The notes under the pieces are model-generated. The model searched no databases, was not told the DNA's origin, and saw only the letters and a program-made list of their open reading frames with translations. Shown here one piece after another: positions 1 to 7,891 of a stretch of DNA of 35,849 nucleotides (position 1 is its first letter; each line of letters opens with the position of its first letter). A program made the translations under genes and the position numbers. Origin of the DNA: an uncultured Clostridia bacterium (lineage in GTDB: Bacteria > Bacillota > Clostridia > UBA1381); contig CAJUFV010000287.1 of assembly GCA_910585795.1 (NCBI GenBank), forward strand, positions 1-35,849, in the 5' to 3' direction.

Positions 1-62
1 GTTTAATTATCATTTTAATTCAGATAATAAACATATCAAATCATATTAAGGAGGTTTTAATC

Positions 63-242
63 ATGCATAAATTTTCAGGCTTTATGAAAGGTATGGCAAC
101 AGGTCTAGTAGTAGGCGCGGCAGTTACAATGATTACTGACCCTATGACAGAACGTGACCGTCATAAAATTGCAAAAAAAACTGAAGGCATATTTAAAAAT
201 ATAGGTTCAGTTATTGACACAACACTAGGAATGATGCACTAA
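63..242 (+). CDS. Small YtxH-like hypothetical protein, 59 aa
   Basis: ATG at 63 follows an AAGGAGG at 48-54 with good spacing, and the frame runs 59 codons to TAA. The protein starts MHKFSGFMKGMATGLVVGAA: a short glycine- and alanine-rich hydrophobic stretch (about residues 7-24) followed by a charged, lysine-rich half. This resembles the N-terminal part of small clostridial YtxH-like proteins, but that is recollection and not a firm family match. The hydrophobic part is barely long enough to span a membrane. It is the only plus-strand gene in the first 16 kb, and it converges with mazF, sharing the terminator at 261-289. No promoter is visible because only 47 bases precede the ribosome binding site. 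Function unknown. Confidence 0.75.
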   Translation: MHKFSGFMKGMATGLVVGAAVTMITDPMTERDRHKIAKKTEGIFKNIGSVIDTTLGMMH

Positions 243-260
243 AATAAAAATACCAATATA

Positions 261-289
261 AAAGGACGTTCAAATGGAACGTCCTTTTT
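261..289. terminator. Two-way intrinsic terminator between the small gene and mazF
   Basis: An 11-bp perfect stem (261-271 with 277-287) around a 5-base loop is followed by a T run on the plus strand. The minus-strand reading also ends in CCTTTT followed by AT-rich sequence. It lies between convergent genes, so it can serve both. A second small hairpin (ATGTAG at 293-298 with CTACAT at 305-310) lies closer to the mazF stop. Confidence 0.85.
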
Positions 290-318
290 AATATGTAGCC
301 ATTACTACATACGATATA

Positions 319-678
319 TCATATTCCGCCAAGACCGAAGCTTATAGACAGCGCATCATTTACGCTATCCATAAGCCCGCCGTCTATGCGTCCTATTTTC
401 TCACGTAATCTTCGTTTATCAATAGTCCTGATTTGTTCAAGCAATATTACCGAATCCTTATTAAGTCCGTATTCCTTAGCCGTCAGCTCAATATGGGTAG
501 GCATCTTCGCCTTATTAATCTGGCTTGTTATAGCCGCCGCGATAACTGTGGGACTGTATTTATTACCTATGTCGTTCTGGATTATCAGCACAGGTCTTAT
601 ACCTCCCTGCTCGCTCCCCACAACAGGACTTAAATCGGCGTAATAAATATCTCCTCTTTTCACTATCACATTATTCAC
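319..678 (-). CDS. mazF: MazF/PemK-type mRNA interferase toxin (EndoA/NdoA-like)
   Basis: This is a sequence-specific endoribonuclease of the MazF/PemK family, the toxin of a type II toxin-antitoxin pair that cleaves mRNA in the cytoplasm. The 119-aa length is usual. It opens with VKRGDIYYADLSPVVGSEQG, and the family pattern RPVLIIQND and AAAITSQ follows. Arg28 and Thr51 fall where catalytic Arg25 and Thr48 lie in Bacillus subtilis MazF (by recalled alignment). The start is GTG at 678, inside the end of the upstream antitoxin-like gene (8-base overlap 671-678), so translation is probably coupled. The order alr, antitoxin, mazF matches the Bacillus alr-ndoAI-ndoA locus. In such pairs the antitoxin complex normally represses its own operon; no operator was identified here. 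Confidence 0.93.
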   Translation of the reverse strand: MNNVIVKRGDIYYADLSPVVGSEQGGIRPVLIIQNDIGNKYSPTVIAAAITSQINKAKMPTHIELTAKEYGLNKDSVILLEQIRTIDKRRLREKIGRIDGGLMDSVNDALSISFGLGGI

Positions 679-832
679 ACTCCGTCAGTTTTTCCTCACA
701 TAGCGAAAGACTCTCGTTATCCGCTTCAAGGCACATCTGTGCCAACTCAAGATTTATTTCCGACATTTCCTTATAACCTTTTTCCAGCTTCTTTATAAGA
801 GCTTCCTTATCGATATTCTTTATACGTGACAA
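671..832 (-). CDS. Probable MazE/EndoAI-like antitoxin, short, TTG start
   Basis: A 53-aa frame upstream of and overlapping mazF encodes a highly charged helical protein with SRIKNIDKEALIKKLEKGYK near the start, an acidic middle (LCLEADNES-type) and EEKLTECE at the C-terminus. Small acidic proteins of this style often sit directly before mazF in Clostridia and are annotated as antitoxins. There is no ATG: TTG at 832 is the best start, with an AAGGGGGC about 10 bases upstream. An in-frame TAA lies ten codons before this TTG, so the frame cannot extend upstream. Compared with the Bacillus EndoAI (about 90 aa), the N-terminal ribbon-helix-helix DNA-binding half seems absent, or is in another frame. 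Only the toxin-binding tail would remain. The antitoxin role is inferred from position and composition. Confidence 0.68.
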   Translation of the reverse strand: MSRIKNIDKEALIKKLEKGYKEMSEINLELAQMCLEADNESLSLCEEKLTECE

Positions 833-857
833 AGCAATCAGGCCCCCTTTATATTCT

Positions 858-876
858 TACGGCAATTTGTGCCGTA
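858..876. other. Short perfect hairpin between alr and the antitoxin gene
   Basis: TACGGCA (858-864) pairs with TGCCGTA (870-876) around a 5-base loop. It lies just upstream of the antitoxin TTG start on the minus strand, after the alr stop. No T run follows, so it is not a typical terminator. It could be an operator for the antitoxin-toxin complex or a processing site; the role is not known. Confidence 0.45.
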
Positions 877-895
877 TATCACTTCCTCCGGCTAA

Positions 896-2053
896 CTACA
901 TAAGGTAGTTCAGTACCTTCACCGCCTTTCCGTTCTTTGTGTAAATCCTGGGAATACGCTTGCCTATTACGCAGGAAACCTCATAATTAATAGTTTCAAG
1001 CCATCCTGCAAGGTCGTCTATAGTAACGCCTTCCCCTGAGAAAATGATTACTTCGTCACCCTTATCAATATTATGAACATTTGTAACATCAATCATACAT
1101 TGGTCCATACAAATTCTTCCGATAATAGAAACTTTTACATCATTTACAATCATTTTCCCCTCACGGGCAAGCTTCCTTAAATATCCGTCGGCATAACCAA
1201 TAGGAACAGTCGCTATTTTTGTTTTCTTATCAGTTATGTATTCCTTGCCATAGCTGACCCCCCTGCCGGCTTCAACCTCCTTTAAATGGGTTATTGTTGA
1301 TTTAAGCGTCATAGCAGGCTTAAGGTTCAGACGTGTTTTGTCTACCTCATCAGACGGATACATTCCATAAAGAATAATTCCCGGACGCACCATATCAAGG
1401 TGCATTTCAGGATACATCATTGTTCCGGCGCTGTTGCATATATGCTTTATAGGGATATGCAGGCCTTTTTCTTCAAGGGCATCGCATACCGACATAAAAC
1501 GCCTGTACTGCAAAAGCGTATATTCCCTGTCACATTCGTCAGAGGTGGCAAAGTGAGAGAATATTCCCTCAATCTCAATATACGGGAGCTTTGAAATCTT
1601 CAATATTTCCTTGATTATTTCATCATTATTCTCTCCCGTTAAAAAGCCTATACGGCTCATACCTGTGTCTATTTTGATATGGATTTTAGTTACCTTTTCT
1701 TTTCTTTCCGCCTCATATGAAAGAGCCTTTGCAAATTCATATGTGAAAACGCTTGGAGTTATATCAAAATTAATCAATTCCTCAACCGTTTCCTCTCCGC
1801 TGGCGCCAAGTATCAATATGGGCACTGTGACACCGCGGCTGCGGAGCTGCTTACCCTCCTGCAAAACCGCCACAGCCAATCTATCAGCACCGTTTTCAAG
1901 AAGTGTCTTTGTGACCTCTAAAAAACCATGACCGTATGCGTCTGCCTTTACAACCGCCATTATTTTTGAATTAAAATTAGTAATTTTTCTAATTTCTTTT
2001 ATATTATGAGCGATAGCATCAAGGTCTACCTCTGCCCAGCTTCTCTTATCCAT
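896..2053 (-). CDS. alr: Alanine racemase
   Basis: Converts L-alanine to D-alanine, a peptidoglycan precursor, using pyridoxal phosphate in the cytoplasm. The 385-aa protein shows the PLP-lysine motif AVVKADAYGHG (Lys36), the TIM-barrel phosphate-binding region HICNSAGTM and the C-terminal RGVSYGKEY, which carries the conserved active-site tyrosine. It continues with PIGYADGY and GRICMDQCMIDVT, all typical of Alr. Start ATG at 2053 has GAGGAG upstream. It follows nnrDE by 33 bases and precedes the antitoxin/mazF pair, the order also seen in Bacillus and many Clostridia. No domain is missing. Confidence 0.97.
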   Translation of the reverse strand: MDKRSWAEVDLDAIAHNIKEIRKITNFNSKIMAVVKADAYGHGFLEVTKTLLENGADRLAVAVLQEGKQLRSRGVTVPILILGASGEETVEELINFDITPSVFTYEFAKALSYEAERKEKVTKIHIKIDTGMSRIGFLTGENNDEIIKEILKISKLPYIEIEGIFSHFATSDECDREYTLLQYRRFMSVCDALEEKGLHIPIKHICNSAGTMMYPEMHLDMVRPGIILYGMYPSDEVDKTRLNLKPAMTLKSTITHLKEVEAGRGVSYGKEYITDKKTKIATVPIGYADGYLRKLAREGKMIVNDVKVSIIGRICMDQCMIDVTNVHNIDKGDEVIIFSGEGVTIDDLAGWLETINYEVSCVIGKRIPRIYTKNGKAVKVLNYLM

Positions 2054-2086
2054 CTCAAGTTCTCCTCAATTATAGCACAATGTTTT

Positions 2087-3631
2087 TCATTTTTCCACCT
2101 GTAATATTTGCCGCAAAGCATGAGGAATATTCTCCATAACAGAAGTCGCTGTAACAGATTCTACACCGTATTTACTCATAGCTATATCCCCTGCCAGACC
2201 ATGTACATACACAGCCATAGCCGCGGCAATGCTTTCATCTGTTCCTCTTGCTATAAAAGCGGCTGTTATTCCGGCAAGTACATCACCGCTGCCTCCAGTA
2301 GCAAGACCTGAATTGCCTGTAATATTAATATATTGTTCTCCACGCAGACCTGTTACTATAGTATGATGTCCTTTTAATATAACGGTTACCCCATACTCCT
2401 CAGCAAACTCACGAGATGTTACAAGTCTGTTTTCCTCTATATAATCCTTATCAAGCCCCGTCAGTCGTGACATTTCAACCGCATGAGGAGTAAAAATTAC
2501 AGGACATGCGCATCCACTTAAAATGTCCATGTTTTTTGCGACAGCATTAATACCATCCGCGTCAATTATTACAGGTACTTTTGAATTATCAAGCACTGTC
2601 TCAATGATACGGATAACATCAACACTTCGCCCCAGCCCAGGCCCTATAAGAACCGAATCTGCCCTTTCAAGAAATTCAAGCACCTTTTCCGCGGCTTCTG
2701 ATGATATATGTCCGCCAATATCTTTAAGAGGTACTGTCATTACTTCAGTAGTTTTAGCCTCCATAGCATCATTCAGACATGCCGGCAGTGCCAAAGTCAC
2801 AAGACCACAGCCTGACAGCATCGCTGTTTGCGAGGCAAGATATGCCGCACCTGTCATGCCGGCTGAACCAGCAATTACCAGCAGCTTGCCGTAGTCACCC
2901 TTCTGGGAATTATTTTCACGCTTAGGAAAATGCTTTCTCACAAAGCTTTCATCTGTAACATTAATTGTAATATTCTGATTGTCAATTATATAATCAGGTA
3001 TAGAAATATCCGCCACAGACACCTGTCCGGTATAGTCTGACGCCGGAAACATCAGCATACCAATCTTATAAGCGGCAAATGTCACTGTTTTATCGGCCTT
3101 TACACAAATTCCGCAAATTTCTCCGCTGTCAGAATTGATACCGCTCGGCACATCCACAGACAACACATATAGAGAATTTTGATTGATTTCATTAATCACG
3201 TCATAACTGATACCCCCTACATTTCCGTGTATGCCTGTACCATATATAGCATCAATGATAATATCATTAGAACGTATAATATACCTCAGATTCTCCGTAT
3301 CAGACACAACATCAATATTGATACTCATTTCCGTGATTATATCAAAATTAATTTTAGCATCGCCCTTAAACTCATTTCCGCATACAAGATATACAGACAC
3401 CTCTGCCCCTGAATTATATAAATGCCGCGCTATAGCAAATCCATCGCCGCCGTTATTTCCTTTTCCGCAGAAAACAGCAACACGCCTGCCGTGCATAACG
3501 CCAAAATCATCTTTCAGCGCATTTATACACGCTATAGCCGCATTTTCCATAAGCACGATACTCGGTATACCGCCAATTTCACTTGCCATTGTATCAATCT
3601 CACGCATTTGTGAAACAAAGCATGCCTTCAT
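2087..3631 (-). CDS. nnrDE: Bifunctional NAD(P)H-hydrate epimerase / ADP-dependent NAD(P)H-hydrate dehydratase
   Basis: Repairs damaged NADH and NADPH hydrates in the cytoplasm: the N-terminal YjeF_N (NnrE) domain epimerises the hydrate, and the C-terminal ribokinase-like YjeF_C (NnrD) domain dehydrates it using ADP. The N-terminal half (about residues 1-215) has CGKGNNGGDGFAIARHL, DAIYGTGIHG and SVDVPSGINSDSG. The C-terminal half (about 225-514) has LLVIAGSAGMTGAAYLA, IDADGINAV, FTPHAVEMSRL and SGLATGGSGDVLAG, the nucleotide-binding end. The fusion and its length are normal for bacteria. I place the start at ATG 3631 because GGGGAG lies 8 bases upstream; GTG 3640 and ATG 3637 are possible but too close to that site. 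It sits in a unit between the small membrane protein gene and alr. Confidence 0.95.
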   Translation of the reverse strand: MKACFVSQMREIDTMASEIGGIPSIVLMENAAIACINALKDDFGVMHGRRVAVFCGKGNNGGDGFAIARHLYNSGAEVSVYLVCGNEFKGDAKINFDIITEMSINIDVVSDTENLRYIIRSNDIIIDAIYGTGIHGNVGGISYDVINEINQNSLYVLSVDVPSGINSDSGEICGICVKADKTVTFAAYKIGMLMFPASDYTGQVSVADISIPDYIIDNQNITINVTDESFVRKHFPKRENNSQKGDYGKLLVIAGSAGMTGAAYLASQTAMLSGCGLVTLALPACLNDAMEAKTTEVMTVPLKDIGGHISSEAAEKVLEFLERADSVLIGPGLGRSVDVIRIIETVLDNSKVPVIIDADGINAVAKNMDILSGCACPVIFTPHAVEMSRLTGLDKDYIEENRLVTSREFAEEYGVTVILKGHHTIVTGLRGEQYINITGNSGLATGGSGDVLAGITAAFIARGTDESIAAAMAVYVHGLAGDIAMSKYGVESVTATSVMENIPHALRQILQVEK

Positions 3632-3658
3632 TTCCATCACTCCCCGCAGTAAAAATTA

Positions 3659-4234
3659 TTAATCCTCCACAATAAAGACATTTCTCGGATTAAATTTTTT
3701 CGCTGAACTTATCATCTTAGAAGTAGGCTGAAAGAGTACCCGTACCTTTTCTCCTCCATCTTTTAACAAATCGGCAAAATAAATATTGCCCCTTTCCTTA
3801 TCTCCTGTTACATCTATGATTTTAGCAGGTTTTATATTTTTATAATCATGATTATGGTCATTATCGTCAACATTAGCACATATCAATATTTCCTTAAAAT
3901 CAAATGATACTATATGCTTTCTTCCTTTTTTTGACATTATTTTATCAATATCCATCTCACTGTTAGTAAGTATATACTCATATTCAACATTCTGCATACC
4001 GACAAAAATGTATACACCATACCAGACTGCCGCTACAAGCATAAGTCCCAAAAAACTAACCATTTGTCCAAGACCTGTGCCGGCCTTCTGCATAGTTACT
4101 CCTATAGCAAACATTAAAACAAAAAATACGCATGATAAAATTACCGCAAGCACTATGACAGCCGCCAGCAAGGCAAATTGTTTACCGCTTTTCTTTTTCC
4201 TTACCATATATTCCAAATAAATATCTTCCATCAT
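3659..4234 (-). CDS. Two-TM conserved hypothetical protein (possibly DUF6106-like)
   Basis: The 191-aa protein begins with a short conserved-looking start (MMEDIYLEYMVRKKKSGK), followed by two membrane helices at about residues 19-48 and 56-78. A soluble C-terminal part then holds VEYEYILTNSEMDIDKIM, a bacterial-PH-like pattern in which a membrane anchor precedes a beta-rich domain. Length and layout resemble the clostridial DUF6106 family, but this is from memory only. The ATG at 4234 follows the rdgB stop by 5 bases, and its ribosome binding site (GAGGAGG) lies inside the rdgB end, so it is co-translated with rdgB. No catalytic motif is visible and the function is unknown. Confidence 0.82.
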   Translation of the reverse strand: MMEDIYLEYMVRKKKSGKQFALLAAVIVLAVILSCVFFVLMFAIGVTMQKAGTGLGQMVSFLGLMLVAAVWYGVYIFVGMQNVEYEYILTNSEMDIDKIMSKKGRKHIVSFDFKEILICANVDDNDHNHDYKNIKPAKIIDVTGDKERGNIYFADLLKDGGEKVRVLFQPTSKMISSAKKFNPRNVFIVED

Positions 4235-4239
4235 AATAA

Positions 4240-4827
4240 TTATTCCTCCTCATTTTTTAGTTTTTTACATAGTTTTTCAAGCGCTCTGCCCCTATGACTC
4301 ACACTATTCTTTTCTTCATCAGTACTCTCCGCAAATGTCTTGCCAAGCTCATCCGCAAAGAAAACAGGGTCATAACCAAAGCCGTTTTCTCCCCTCGGCT
4401 CTGTAGTAATATGTCCTTTTACCACCCCCCGCGCGGTAATCTCTGTTCCGTCAGGCCAGATAAAGGCCACTGCTGCAACAAATTTTGCGTTTCTGTTTTT
4501 TTCGCTGCTAAGCTCACGCAAAAGCTTATTTACTCTGTCACTGTCAGAAGCGTCATCTCCCGCATATCTCGCGCTTCTGACACCTGGGGCGCCTCCAAGC
4601 GCTTCAACACATATACCGGAATCATCTGCTAAAATAGGATAATCACACACCATTGCAACCGCTCTGGCTTTTATCAGAGCGTTTTTTTCAAAAGTATCTC
4701 CCGTTTCTTCAGCGTCTAGTTCAATGCCTATCTCCTGCTGTGATACAATCTCTATATCAAGCGGTGACAGAATTTCCTGCATTTCTCTTATTTTACCTTT
4801 GTTTTTCGTTGCAGCAATTACTTTCAT
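4240..4827 (-). CDS. rdgB: XTP/dITP diphosphatase (RdgB/HAM1)
   Basis: Hydrolyses non-canonical purine triphosphates (XTP, ITP, dITP) to monophosphates, cleaning the nucleotide pool. The 195-aa length is typical. Family motifs seen are ATKNKGKIREMQ at the N-terminus, the metal-binding LADDSGICVEALGG followed by APGVRSARYAG, then GENGFGYDPVF and SHRGRALEKL at the end. ATG at 4827 is preceded by GAAAGGAG with rather long spacing (about 15 bases). It is the first gene of the unit running to mazF, with a promoter at 4907-4935. Confidence 0.96.
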   Translation of the reverse strand: MKVIAATKNKGKIREMQEILSPLDIEIVSQQEIGIELDAEETGDTFEKNALIKARAVAMVCDYPILADDSGICVEALGGAPGVRSARYAGDDASDSDRVNKLLRELSSEKNRNAKFVAAVAFIWPDGTEITARGVVKGHITTEPRGENGFGYDPVFFADELGKTFAESTDEEKNSVSHRGRALEKLCKKLKNEEE

Positions 4828-4906
4828 GATTATAATTATTAACTCCTTTCACAAAACCAAGGCTGAAAGAAAAGCTTTCATCCACATTTAGTCAATTACA
4901 CCATAT

Positions 4907-4935
4907 ATTGTACTACATATATAATTTTTTTGCAA
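4907..4935 (-). promoter_or_regulatory. Likely sigma-A promoter for rdgB and downstream genes
   Basis: On the minus strand TTGCAA (4930-4935) is separated by 17 bases from TACAAT (4907-4912), leaving a leader of about 75 bases before rdgB. The -35 box lies just past the iorB terminator hairpin. A small hairpin (TGAAAG/CTTTCA near 4864-4880) lies in the leader. Confidence 0.6.
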
Positions 4936-4936
4936 G

Positions 4937-4967
4937 TATAAAAGGACTGCTTCGCAGTCCTTTTATA
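4937..4967 (-). terminator. Hairpin terminator after iorB
   Basis: A 14-bp perfect stem (4937-4950 with 4954-4967) with a 3-base TTC loop begins 7 bases after the iorB stop. Both arms carry AAAAGGAC/GTCCTTTT. The T-rich end is within the stem, and little T run follows on the minus strand. Confidence 0.75.
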
Positions 4968-4973
4968 CATTTT

Positions 4974-5534
4974 TTATAAATTATACCCTTTTTCAAACGC
5001 TTTGAGGTTAACCTCCAGAAATTTGGAAGGTACCGTTTCAGCAATAGTATCAAGCCATACCTGCTTATCAAATCCCAGACTTTTTGCAAGCAGTCCGATA
5101 AGCACAACATTAACAGCCTTGATATTTCCAGCCTCATTCGCCAGTGAAAGCGCATCCACAGAAAAAAGATTTATTTTTTCTGACAGCTTCCGCTCAATAT
5201 TTTCAGGATATTTCATTGCTCCTGTAATAACAGGCATAGGATTCATCTGCTGGGTATTAGCAATCATTTTACCGCCCTTTTTCAGATACGGAATGGCACG
5301 CAGAGCCTCAAGCATTTCAAATGCCAGAATAATATCCGCTTCTCCTTTATCTATAACAGGAGAATATACTTTATCTCCGTATTTTACATATGTAACAACG
5401 CTTCCGCCCCTCTGGCTCATACCATGAACCTCGCTGACCTTCACGTCATAGCTCTGTTTTATAGCCAGATTTCCCAATATACGGCTTGCCAGCAGTGTTC
5501 CCTGCCCGCCGACGCCGACTATCATTATATTCAT
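4974..5534 (-). CDS. iorB: Indolepyruvate:ferredoxin oxidoreductase, beta subunit
   Basis: The gamma-type pyruvate-ferredoxin-oxidoreductase domain subunit partners IorA to oxidise arylpyruvates (from aromatic amino acid transamination) to aryl-acetyl-CoA with reduction of ferredoxin, an anaerobic reaction. The protein (186 aa from ATG 5534) starts MNIMIVGVGGQGTLLASRIL and contains SEVHGMSQRGGSV and YSPVIDKGEADIILAFEMLE, all typical of the family. The start ATG 5534 is chosen because AAGGAGG lies 9 bases upstream; the frame could be read from further upstream, but that part overlaps the end of iorA. It follows iorA by 4 bases and is surely in the same operon. Length is normal. Confidence 0.95.
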   Translation of the reverse strand: MNIMIVGVGGQGTLLASRILGNLAIKQSYDVKVSEVHGMSQRGGSVVTYVKYGDKVYSPVIDKGEADIILAFEMLEALRAIPYLKKGGKMIANTQQMNPMPVITGAMKYPENIERKLSEKINLFSVDALSLANEAGNIKAVNVVLIGLLAKSLGFDKQVWLDTIAETVPSKFLEVNLKAFEKGYNL

Positions 5535-5538
5535 ATTA

Positions 5539-7278
5539 TCAGTCCTCCTTTTCAATCGCGTCAAACGGACATACATTTATGCACAAACCGCAGCTGTTGC
5601 ACTGCGACATATCAATTCTTACAGTTTCACCATCACATGAAATCGCAGGACAGCCGAGCCTCATACACATCTTGCATTTTTTACACTTATCCGTAATTAC
5701 GCAGTGACCTGTATATGTTTTACGCATATTCGGAAGAAGCGCGCACGGACGCTGAGCTATAATAACTGAAACCTCTTCGCGCTCCGTTTCTTCTTTTACT
5801 GTCTTTTCGAAGCCCTTCACATCAAATGGGTCTGCAACCACAACATGCTCAATACCGATTGATTTACACAAAGCTATAAGATTCACCTGCTTTGTTTCTT
5901 CCTTTCGGATTGTATATCCTGTTGTAGGATTATCCTGATGGCCTGTCATACCCGTAATTGAATTATCAAGAATCAAAACAGTGTTTATACCCTTGTTATA
6001 CACCATGTTAATTAATCCAGTAATACCGGAATGAATAAACGTTGAATCACCGATTACTGATACTGTTTTTTTGGCAAAATCATTTCCACACGCCTTTGAT
6101 ATTCCATGCGCTTCGCCAATCGCCGCCCCCATACAAAGATTTGTGTCCATACTGTCAAGGGGAGGAGCCGCTCCAAGTGTATAACAGCCAATGTCACCCA
6201 TAACATTAAGGCCGAGCTTCTTCAGCACATAATATGTACCTCTATGCGGGCATCCGGCGCACATAACCGGCGGACGTACCGGAACATTCTCGTCAATTAC
6301 ATCAAATTCAGGCGAGTCCTCGTCAAGAACCGCTTTTTTTATCATTGCCGGAGTATACTCTCCAAGCAGTGTAAACACTTCCTTGCCCACAACATCAACA
6401 CCGATGGTTTTACAGTGATTTTCAATAAACGGGTCAAGCTCTTCAATAATGTAAATCTTATCGCATTTTGAAGCAAATTCCACGATAAGCTTATCAGGCA
6501 TAGGATACACCATTCCAAGCTTTAGAAAGTTAACCTTATTACCTAGTGCTTCCTTCGCATACATATATGCGATACCTGCGGTAATAATACCTATCTTAGA
6601 GCCATTATCCTCAACACTGTTTATATCGGCTGTTTCCGCAAAATCCTTCAAGGCCCTCATACGCTCTTCAACAACAACATGGCGTTTAATAGCGTTTGCG
6701 GGAGTCATTACATTTTTCGCGGTATTTTTAACATAATCCTTTAATTTATAAGCCATTCTTTCCTGCTCGTCCACCAAGCTCTGAGAATGAGAAACCCTTG
6801 TCGACAATCTCATAAATACAGGTGTGTCATACTGCTCCGACAGCTCGTACGCCAGCTTTGTAAAATCTCTGCACTCCATGCTGTCCGACGGTTCCAGCAT
6901 CATTATTTTTGCCGCTTCTGCATAATGGCGCGAATCCTGCTCATTCTGAGAAGAATGCATGCCAGGGTCATCCGCGACACAATACACTAAACCGCCGTTA
7001 ACCCCCCTGTAGCTTGATGTGAATACAGGGTCAGCCATAACATTAAGCCCCACATGCTTCATGCATGTCATAGCTCTGGCGCCTCCGGCAGACGCTCCGA
7101 CAGCCACCTCCGCGGCAACCTTTTCATTAGGCGCCCACTCAACATATATGTCCTCATATTTTACGATATTTTCTGTTATTTCTGTACTGGGCGTACCGGG
7201 GTATGATGAAACCACGCTTACGCCGGCTTCATAAGCACCGCGCGCGACAGCTTCATTTCCAAGCATTAATTTCTTCAT
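5539..7278 (-). CDS. iorA: Indolepyruvate:ferredoxin oxidoreductase, alpha subunit
   Basis: Catalytic thiamine-diphosphate subunit of IorAB. The 579-aa protein has an N-terminal pyrimidine-binding domain with LGNEAVARGAYEAGVSVVSS and YPGTPSTEI, and a TPP-binding domain around residues 340-480 with MCAGCPHRG, GDIGCYTLG and VIGDSTFIHSG. A C-terminal ferredoxin domain follows with two cysteine clusters, CKKCKMCMRLGCP and CNSCGLCINVCP, expected to bind two 4Fe-4S centres. ATG 7278 has TAGGAGG 9 bases upstream. A promoter at 7314-7342 serves the pair. Its presence points to amino acid fermentation by an anaerobe. Length is close to that of the archaeal and clostridial enzymes. Confidence 0.97.
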   Translation of the reverse strand: MKKLMLGNEAVARGAYEAGVSVVSSYPGTPSTEITENIVKYEDIYVEWAPNEKVAAEVAVGASAGGARAMTCMKHVGLNVMADPVFTSSYRGVNGGLVYCVADDPGMHSSQNEQDSRHYAEAAKIMMLEPSDSMECRDFTKLAYELSEQYDTPVFMRLSTRVSHSQSLVDEQERMAYKLKDYVKNTAKNVMTPANAIKRHVVVEERMRALKDFAETADINSVEDNGSKIGIITAGIAYMYAKEALGNKVNFLKLGMVYPMPDKLIVEFASKCDKIYIIEELDPFIENHCKTIGVDVVGKEVFTLLGEYTPAMIKKAVLDEDSPEFDVIDENVPVRPPVMCAGCPHRGTYYVLKKLGLNVMGDIGCYTLGAAPPLDSMDTNLCMGAAIGEAHGISKACGNDFAKKTVSVIGDSTFIHSGITGLINMVYNKGINTVLILDNSITGMTGHQDNPTTGYTIRKEETKQVNLIALCKSIGIEHVVVADPFDVKGFEKTVKEETEREEVSVIIAQRPCALLPNMRKTYTGHCVITDKCKKCKMCMRLGCPAISCDGETVRIDMSQCNSCGLCINVCPFDAIEKED

Positions 7279-7313
7279 TTATGTATGCCTCCTATTTTCT
7301 AACCATTACTGTA

Positions 7314-7342
7314 ATTTTAACAAAAATACCGGTCAGCGTCAA
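7314..7342 (-). promoter_or_regulatory. Likely sigma-A promoter for iorAB
   Basis: TTGACG (7337-7342) and TAAAAT (7314-7319) on the minus strand are separated by 17 bases, about 35 bases upstream of the iorA start. An overlapping TTGACA slightly further upstream is spaced less well. Confidence 0.65.
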
Positions 7343-7503
7343 GTATATTGTCAAAAACATTGGAGAAATGCTGAAATTTATAATATACTGTTAACGCGAC
7401 ATTCTGGAAAAACAAAAAACATATAAAATGTATACACTTTGTTTGCCAAATACGCTGTATGCTTTGTTTACTATATATTCATTTTGTGTGTATAGCTTTC
7501 CAG

Positions 7504-7568
7504 ATGTGTCGCGGCATTTACCAAGGCAGATGTTTTTATTGTGCCGCTTGACTGATGCTTCAGCACAT
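7504..7568. other. Possible three-way-junction RNA fold
   Basis: Outer arms ATGTG (7504-7508) and CACAT (7564-7568) enclose GCGGCA (7511-7516) pairing with TGCCGC (7542-7547), and CTGA (7552-7555) pairing with TCAG (7560-7563) around a TGCT loop. The three helices nest correctly. The strand cannot be told from pairing, and the helices are short, so chance is possible. Confidence 0.25.
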
Positions 7569-7785
7569 TTCTTATTGAAAAATATACCTAAAAGGAAGTG
7601 TTACTATAGATTGAATTGAGCATATGTATAAAAATTCTATTCAGCCGTCTGAGCAGAGCATGAAAAAGGATAAAGTCTATACAAAATCTAAAATCAGTGT
7701 TACAATAAATTGTGTGAAACGCTGTCTCCGCATGAAACTGAATTTCTTAACAAGCTTATGTTATGCTATGCAGCAACGGCATGCA

Positions 7786-7811
7786 CTGTTTTTAAACCGG
7801 TTTTAAAACAG
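7786..7811. repeat. 26-bp near-perfect palindrome
   Basis: CTGTTTTTAAACC and GGTTTTAAAACAG form a 13+13 inverted repeat with one mismatched pair and no loop, centred at 7798/7799. A spacerless palindrome of this kind is more like a dimeric-protein operator than a terminator. Confidence 0.5.
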
Positions 7812-7854
7812 TTTTTCATATTACTGTTAAAACATTATTCTAGATATTCACGGC

Positions 7855-7890
7855 ATACAGAAAACCACCCTTTGGGGTGGTTTTCTGTAT
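7855..7890 (-). terminator. Intrinsic terminator after the stalk/propeller protein gene
   Basis: A 16-bp perfect stem (7855-7870 with 7875-7890) with a TTTG loop starts 1 base after the stop codon of the minus-strand gene ending at 7892. The GC-rich core CCACCC/GGGTGG is flanked by A and T tracts, so it could act on both strands. Confidence 0.8.
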
Positions 7891-7891
7891 T

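Larger units (their letters stand above)
7343..7854. other. About 510 bases without a convincing gene
   Basis: The stretch lies between the iorA promoter and the terminator of the next minus-strand gene. The short frames on the plus strand (for example 7624-7806) have no ribosome binding site at useful distance, no recognisable protein and poor composition. Visible items are three imperfect TGTATA(c/g)CTTTG-like repeats starting at 7429, 7456 and 7489, a possible three-way-junction fold at 7504-7568 and a near-perfect palindrome at 7786-7811. The region could be a decayed gene, an unannotated RNA or simple spacer. Confidence 0.5.

Noticed and set aside
386..643. Plus-strand frames inside mazF
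   Set aside because: They lie wholly within the strongly supported mazF gene, lack ribosome binding sites and have shadow-like composition.
7624..7806. 60-aa plus-strand frame in the gap after the iorA promoter
   Set aside because: The AAAGGAAG is about 25 bases away from the ATG, there is no family resemblance and the end runs into the palindrome.
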